A DNA stretch of 8,887 nucleotides from assembly GCA_029005335.1 (NCBI GenBank), contig JAQXFT010000199.1, positions 1 to 8,887 of the forward strand, written 5' to 3'. The first letter of the stretch is position 1. Each line of letters begins with the position of its first letter. This stretch comes from Oscillospiraceae bacterium. GTDB taxonomy: Bacteria; Bacillota; Clostridia; Oscillospirales; Ruminococcaceae. The position numbers were made by a program, and so were the translations under genes. The notes beneath the pieces are model-generated. The model worked only from the letters and a program-made list of their open reading frames with translations. It was not told the origin of the DNA and ran no database searches. Shown here in pieces: positions 6,435 to 8,887 of this stretch.

Positions 6435-8406
6435 TGATAATTTCAAGGCTGCTTTCCGGCTCAGGGGATATTCCGTTATCCTTATAAAGCGTATACGTGC
6501 AGTCCTGATAACCAATAAGCCTGAGTGAATCAGAATCGATTTTTTCAGTGTTTTCAGCAGGCTCACACACAGGAATAGCTTTATTATGACGTATGAAGAA
6601 TACAAGCTCATTTAAATCCGCTCTGAAATAATGATAACCCTTATGAAGAATTTCAGTTTCAGAATCATTGTACTTCCTCATTCTTACCAGCATCATTTCT
6701 TCCGGAAGATAAACATATCTGCCCTGTGCATTCTGTTTGTAAATTGGAGCTATCATCAGCTCATTTCCCAGAAGAAGCTGGTCATCTGTCTGCTGTGAAG
6801 CCTTATCCTCAGGAAAATCAAATGCAAGAGGTCTGAACATCATTTCATCATTCAGGGCAGCTTTCAGAAATTCACTGTAAAGATACGGAATAAGACTGTA
6901 ACGGATTTTTATCATCTCACCAGCTGCACTTACGTTTTCAAACTGATAAAGCTCCTGTTCACGTGTACCGTCAGCAGAATGATTGCGGAAAAGCGGTGTG
7001 AACAGAGAATATTGCAGCCAGCGGAGCATTAAATCTTCTGTTGTATCACAGCTGAATCCACCGGTATCACAGCCTGTGAAAAGAAATCCTGCCATGTTCA
7101 GTGCCGGAAGCTGCTGCATGGACTGGAGAATATGCGACCACCATGATTTGTTATCGCCCTGCCATATTCCACCATAGCGGTGAGCTCCGATATATGATGA
7201 ACGTGAAAAGAATAATGTACGCTTTTCCGGTTCGATTTTCTGCAGTGCCTCAAATGCTGAGCGTGTCATATTCATTCCATAAAGATTGTGTACATCGCTG
7301 TGCTTAATCATTTTTCCGTCAACATTGTGATAGAATTTATCATAATCACCTTTATTTCCGTTAAGACCTGCAACCATTCCTGTAAAGGCAAAATATTCAT
7401 CTATACCCATATTTCCGGAGGTCAGCTCCTCAATTTTTTCAAGAACTTCTGCAAGCCTGTCTTCTGTATAAAAGATTGCAGGTTCATTCATGTCATTCCA
7501 GAATCCGTCAATTCCAAGGCTGGTAAGTACAGAATATTTTTCTCCGAACCATTCTCTCGCCTCAGGATTAAGAAAATCCGGAAAATGTACACGTCCCGGC
7601 CATACAGCTCCGACAAAGTTTTCTCCGTCTGCGTTTTTACAGAAATAATTTTTTTCAACACCTTCTTCGTATACGTCATATCCTTCCTCTATTTTTACTC
7701 CTGCATCAATAATCGGTACAAGATGTATTCCGTTGGCTTTCATATCAGAGGTAAGCTTTTCAAGGTCAGGAAAACGTTCATTGTCGATTGTGAAATCTTT
7801 ATAGCGTTCCATATAGTCAATATCCAGATATATGCTGTCCAGAGGAATACCGGCAGATTTGTATTTTTCTGCAATTTCCTTTATGTCCTTTTCGTTCTTG
7901 TATCCCCAGCGGCTCTGTCCATATCCGAATGCCCAGAATGGCGGTATATAGCTTCTTCCTATAATCTGCCGGAACTGTCTGACAATATCCTTTTCGGATT
8001 CTCCGTCAATAATATAGACTGCAAGGTCATTCTTATCGGCATGGATATTCATAATGTTTCTCCTGGTGTAGCCGATGTCAAAGACAATTTTTCCGGCATA
8101 GTCAAAAAATGCCCCGAATGTCCTCTCACCGTGTACAATTATAAAATTATGTGAACCATAAAGCGAGCGTGTATCTTCATGATGATTCGGATTGTCATAA
8201 TTCCAGCTTACGTACTCCCAGCCCCTTTTGTTTATTCCACGAATCTGCTCGCCAAGACCATATACAATGTCTTCTTCCGCAAGCTCATAGCTGAAACTGC
8301 CTTTTCCGTCTGTTTCAAAATACGGAAGCTTTCCCTCTGATTCCTCAACGCTTTTTATCACTGCATCTGTCGGAAAAGGATTTCCGAATATGTATTTTTT
8401 TACCAT
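6424..8406 (-). CDS. Intracellular alpha-glucosidase, glycoside hydrolase family 31
   Basis: This retaining alpha-glucosidase would release glucose from short alpha-linked oligosaccharides in the cytoplasm; there is no signal peptide. At 660 residues it matches the compact gut Firmicutes type. An N-terminal beta-sandwich with YGLGEQI (49-55) precedes the barrel. In the barrel are GYGQSRWGYKNEKDI (161-175), YLDIDYM (193-199), the nucleophile Asp305 in GFWNDMNEPA, Arg402 (FFSRSSYIGAHRYGG), the acid/base Asp418 in WQGDN, and His476 in PLFRNHSADGTREQE. Arg402 and Asp418 are 16 apart, as in human maltase-glucoamylase. A C-terminal beta domain follows (LGNELMIAPI onward). The start has AAGGAG (8415-8420) 8 bases upstream. 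It diverges from an AraC-type gene, its likely regulator. All catalytic residues are present; the preferred linkage is uncertain. Confidence 0.95.
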   Translation of the reverse strand: MVKKYIFGNPFPTDAVIKSVEESEGKLPYFETDGKGSFSYELAEEDIVYGLGEQIRGINKRGWEYVSWNYDNPNHHEDTRSLYGSHNFIIVHGERTFGAFFDYAGKIVFDIGYTRRNIMNIHADKNDLAVYIIDGESEKDIVRQFRQIIGRSYIPPFWAFGYGQSRWGYKNEKDIKEIAEKYKSAGIPLDSIYLDIDYMERYKDFTIDNERFPDLEKLTSDMKANGIHLVPIIDAGVKIEEGYDVYEEGVEKNYFCKNADGENFVGAVWPGRVHFPDFLNPEAREWFGEKYSVLTSLGIDGFWNDMNEPAIFYTEDRLAEVLEKIEELTSGNMGIDEYFAFTGMVAGLNGNKGDYDKFYHNVDGKMIKHSDVHNLYGMNMTRSAFEALQKIEPEKRTLFFSRSSYIGAHRYGGIWQGDNKSWWSHILQSMQQLPALNMAGFLFTGCDTGGFSCDTTEDLMLRWLQYSLFTPLFRNHSADGTREQELYQFENVSAAGEMIKIRYSLIPYLYSEFLKAALNDEMMFRPLAFDFPEDKASQQTDDQLLLGNELMIAPIYKQNAQGRYVYLPEEMMLVRMRKYNDSETEILHKGYHYFRADLNELVFFIRHNKAIPVCEPAENTEKIDSDSLRLIGYQDCTYTLYKDNGISPEPESSLEIIRYN

Positions 8407-8462
8407 AGCAAAAACTCCTTTTTTATCTTTTCAGATTAAATTACGCCTTTTACGTTAATAAT

Positions 8463-8491
8463 ATTATATCATATTGTTTTTTGACATTCTA
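8463..8491 (-). promoter_or_regulatory. Probable activator-dependent promoter of the GH31 gene
   Basis: A perfect -10 TATAAT (8463-8468) stands 57 bases upstream of the GH31 ATG. At 17 bases the -35 position reads TAGAAT (8486-8491), a poor match to TTGACA. A good -10 with a poor -35 is what an activator-dependent promoter often shows. No hairpin or CcpA cre-like site was seen between it and the start codon. Confidence 0.5.
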
Positions 8492-8517
8492 CTGATTTTA
8501 TACTTTTTTCTGATACT
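8492..8517. promoter_or_regulatory. Candidate AraC-type operator (direct repeats)
   Basis: CTGATTTTATACT (8492-8504) and CTGATACT (8510-8517) share CTGAT, repeated at an 18-bp distance, and ATACT. They lie in the 137-bp gap between the divergent genes, directly upstream of the weak -35 of the GH31 promoter. That is where an AraC-type activator would bind. The repeats are short and the sequence is AT-rich, so this is a suggestion only. Confidence 0.3.
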
Positions 8518-8543
8518 ATCCCACTTTTTCAGAAAGGAAAATT

Positions 8544-8887
8544 ATGAAAACTATCCGTTCAAAAGAAAACAGAATCCATAGCTCTGCTGAAAAACCTTTT
8601 TCATTTTATGAGTGTATGATACCTGATTTCTTTCCATATGTCCCCATGCACTGGCATGATGAATTTGAAATCAATTATATAATCGACGGCTGTGCAGAAT
8701 TTATCTGCGGAGATGAAAAATTCATATCAGAAAAGGGCGATATTATAATAACCCAGCCAAATGTTATGCATTCTATTTATCCTTATAATAATTTCCGTCA
8801 GATATATGATACGCTTGTATTTAATGCTTCTGTCTTCGGCGAATCCGAAACAGACAGATGTATTAAAAAATGCATACTTCCTCTGAT
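8544..8887 (+). CDS. AraC-family transcriptional regulator, N-terminal sensor domain (3' end missing)
   Basis: The frame is open from the ATG at 8544 to the window edge (114 codons) and has AGAAAGGAAA (8531-8540) as ribosome binding site. The visible part is a cupin-type ligand-binding domain of sugar-responsive AraC regulators. MHWHDEFEINYIIDG (35-49) has the family HWH-E-E pattern, EKGDIIITQPNVMHS (63-77) the GD turn and the second His motif, and YDTLVFNASVFG (88-99) continues the fold. The two C-terminal helix-turn-helix motifs expected of the family would lie beyond the window, so DNA binding cannot be confirmed here. It is divergent from the GH31 gene, which suggests it senses the sugar that enzyme handles and controls the enzyme, perhaps also itself. 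Confidence 0.88.
   Translation, partial: MKTIRSKENRIHSSAEKPFSFYECMIPDFFPYVPMHWHDEFEINYIIDGCAEFICGDEKFISEKGDIIITQPNVMHSIYPYNNFRQIYDTLVFNASVFGESETDRCIKKCILPL

Noticed and set aside
7288..8154. Long plus-strand ORF (288 codons) opposite the GH31 gene
   Set aside because: It is antisense to a gene with all catalytic motifs intact, has no recognisable domain, and its composition (rich in Phe, Ile, Val, Cys and Ser) is that of a reverse-frame shadow.
8481..8486. Perfect TTGACA on the plus strand upstream of the AraC-type gene
   Set aside because: No -10 lies at a workable distance: TATACT (8499-8504) is only 12 bases away and GATACT (8512-8517) is 25 away. It may be chance.

Overview
The window looks like chromosomal DNA of a low-GC Gram-positive gut or rumen Clostridium-type bacterium, probably a Ruminococcus relative. 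The basis is strong AGGAGG ribosome binding sites, a T-box leader, the gatC-gatA-gatB-aspS gene order with an archaeal-type AspRS, and a GH31/AraC sugar locus. The species assignment is inference.

Layout. (1) Positions 1-1038, plus strand: the 3' part of an AstE/AspA-like (M14-type) protein gene, then a closely coupled small gene of unknown function. (2) Positions 1047-1072: a strong hairpin between the convergent gene sets; its U-rich tail serves the minus strand. (3) Positions 1089-6021, minus strand: a tRNA-dependent transamidation operon, with a consensus promoter, a full T-box leader, gatC, gatA, gatB and aspS. The gaps are 12, 1 and 4 bp and each ribosome binding site lies at or in the end of the gene before. 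(4) Positions 6061-6337: the remnant of a sugar ABC transporter binding-lipoprotein gene, with internal and 3' deletions. (5) Positions 6424-8406, minus strand: an intracellular GH31 alpha-glucosidase. (6) Positions 8544-8887, plus strand: the N-terminal part of a divergent AraC-type regulator, cut by the window edge.

How the genes work together. An AspRS that may charge both tRNA(Asp) and tRNA(Asn) supplies Asp-tRNA(Asn). GatCAB converts it to Asn-tRNA(Asn), and also converts Glu-tRNA(Gln) to Gln-tRNA(Gln). The T-box sets operon expression by sensing uncharged tRNA. I could fold its Stem I by hand, and the specifier loop holds GAAC, in which Glu GAA and Asn AAC overlap by a one-base shift. 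This is the arrangement described for a two-tRNA T-box in Clostridium acetobutylicum, and it is the most interesting signal here.

The second theme is sugar use: a GH31 enzyme, a divergently transcribed AraC-type sensor, candidate operator repeats next to a weak -35, and a dead transporter gene nearby. I found no CRISPR array, tRNA, rRNA, insertion sequence or phage gene, and no clear case for a wholly new system.
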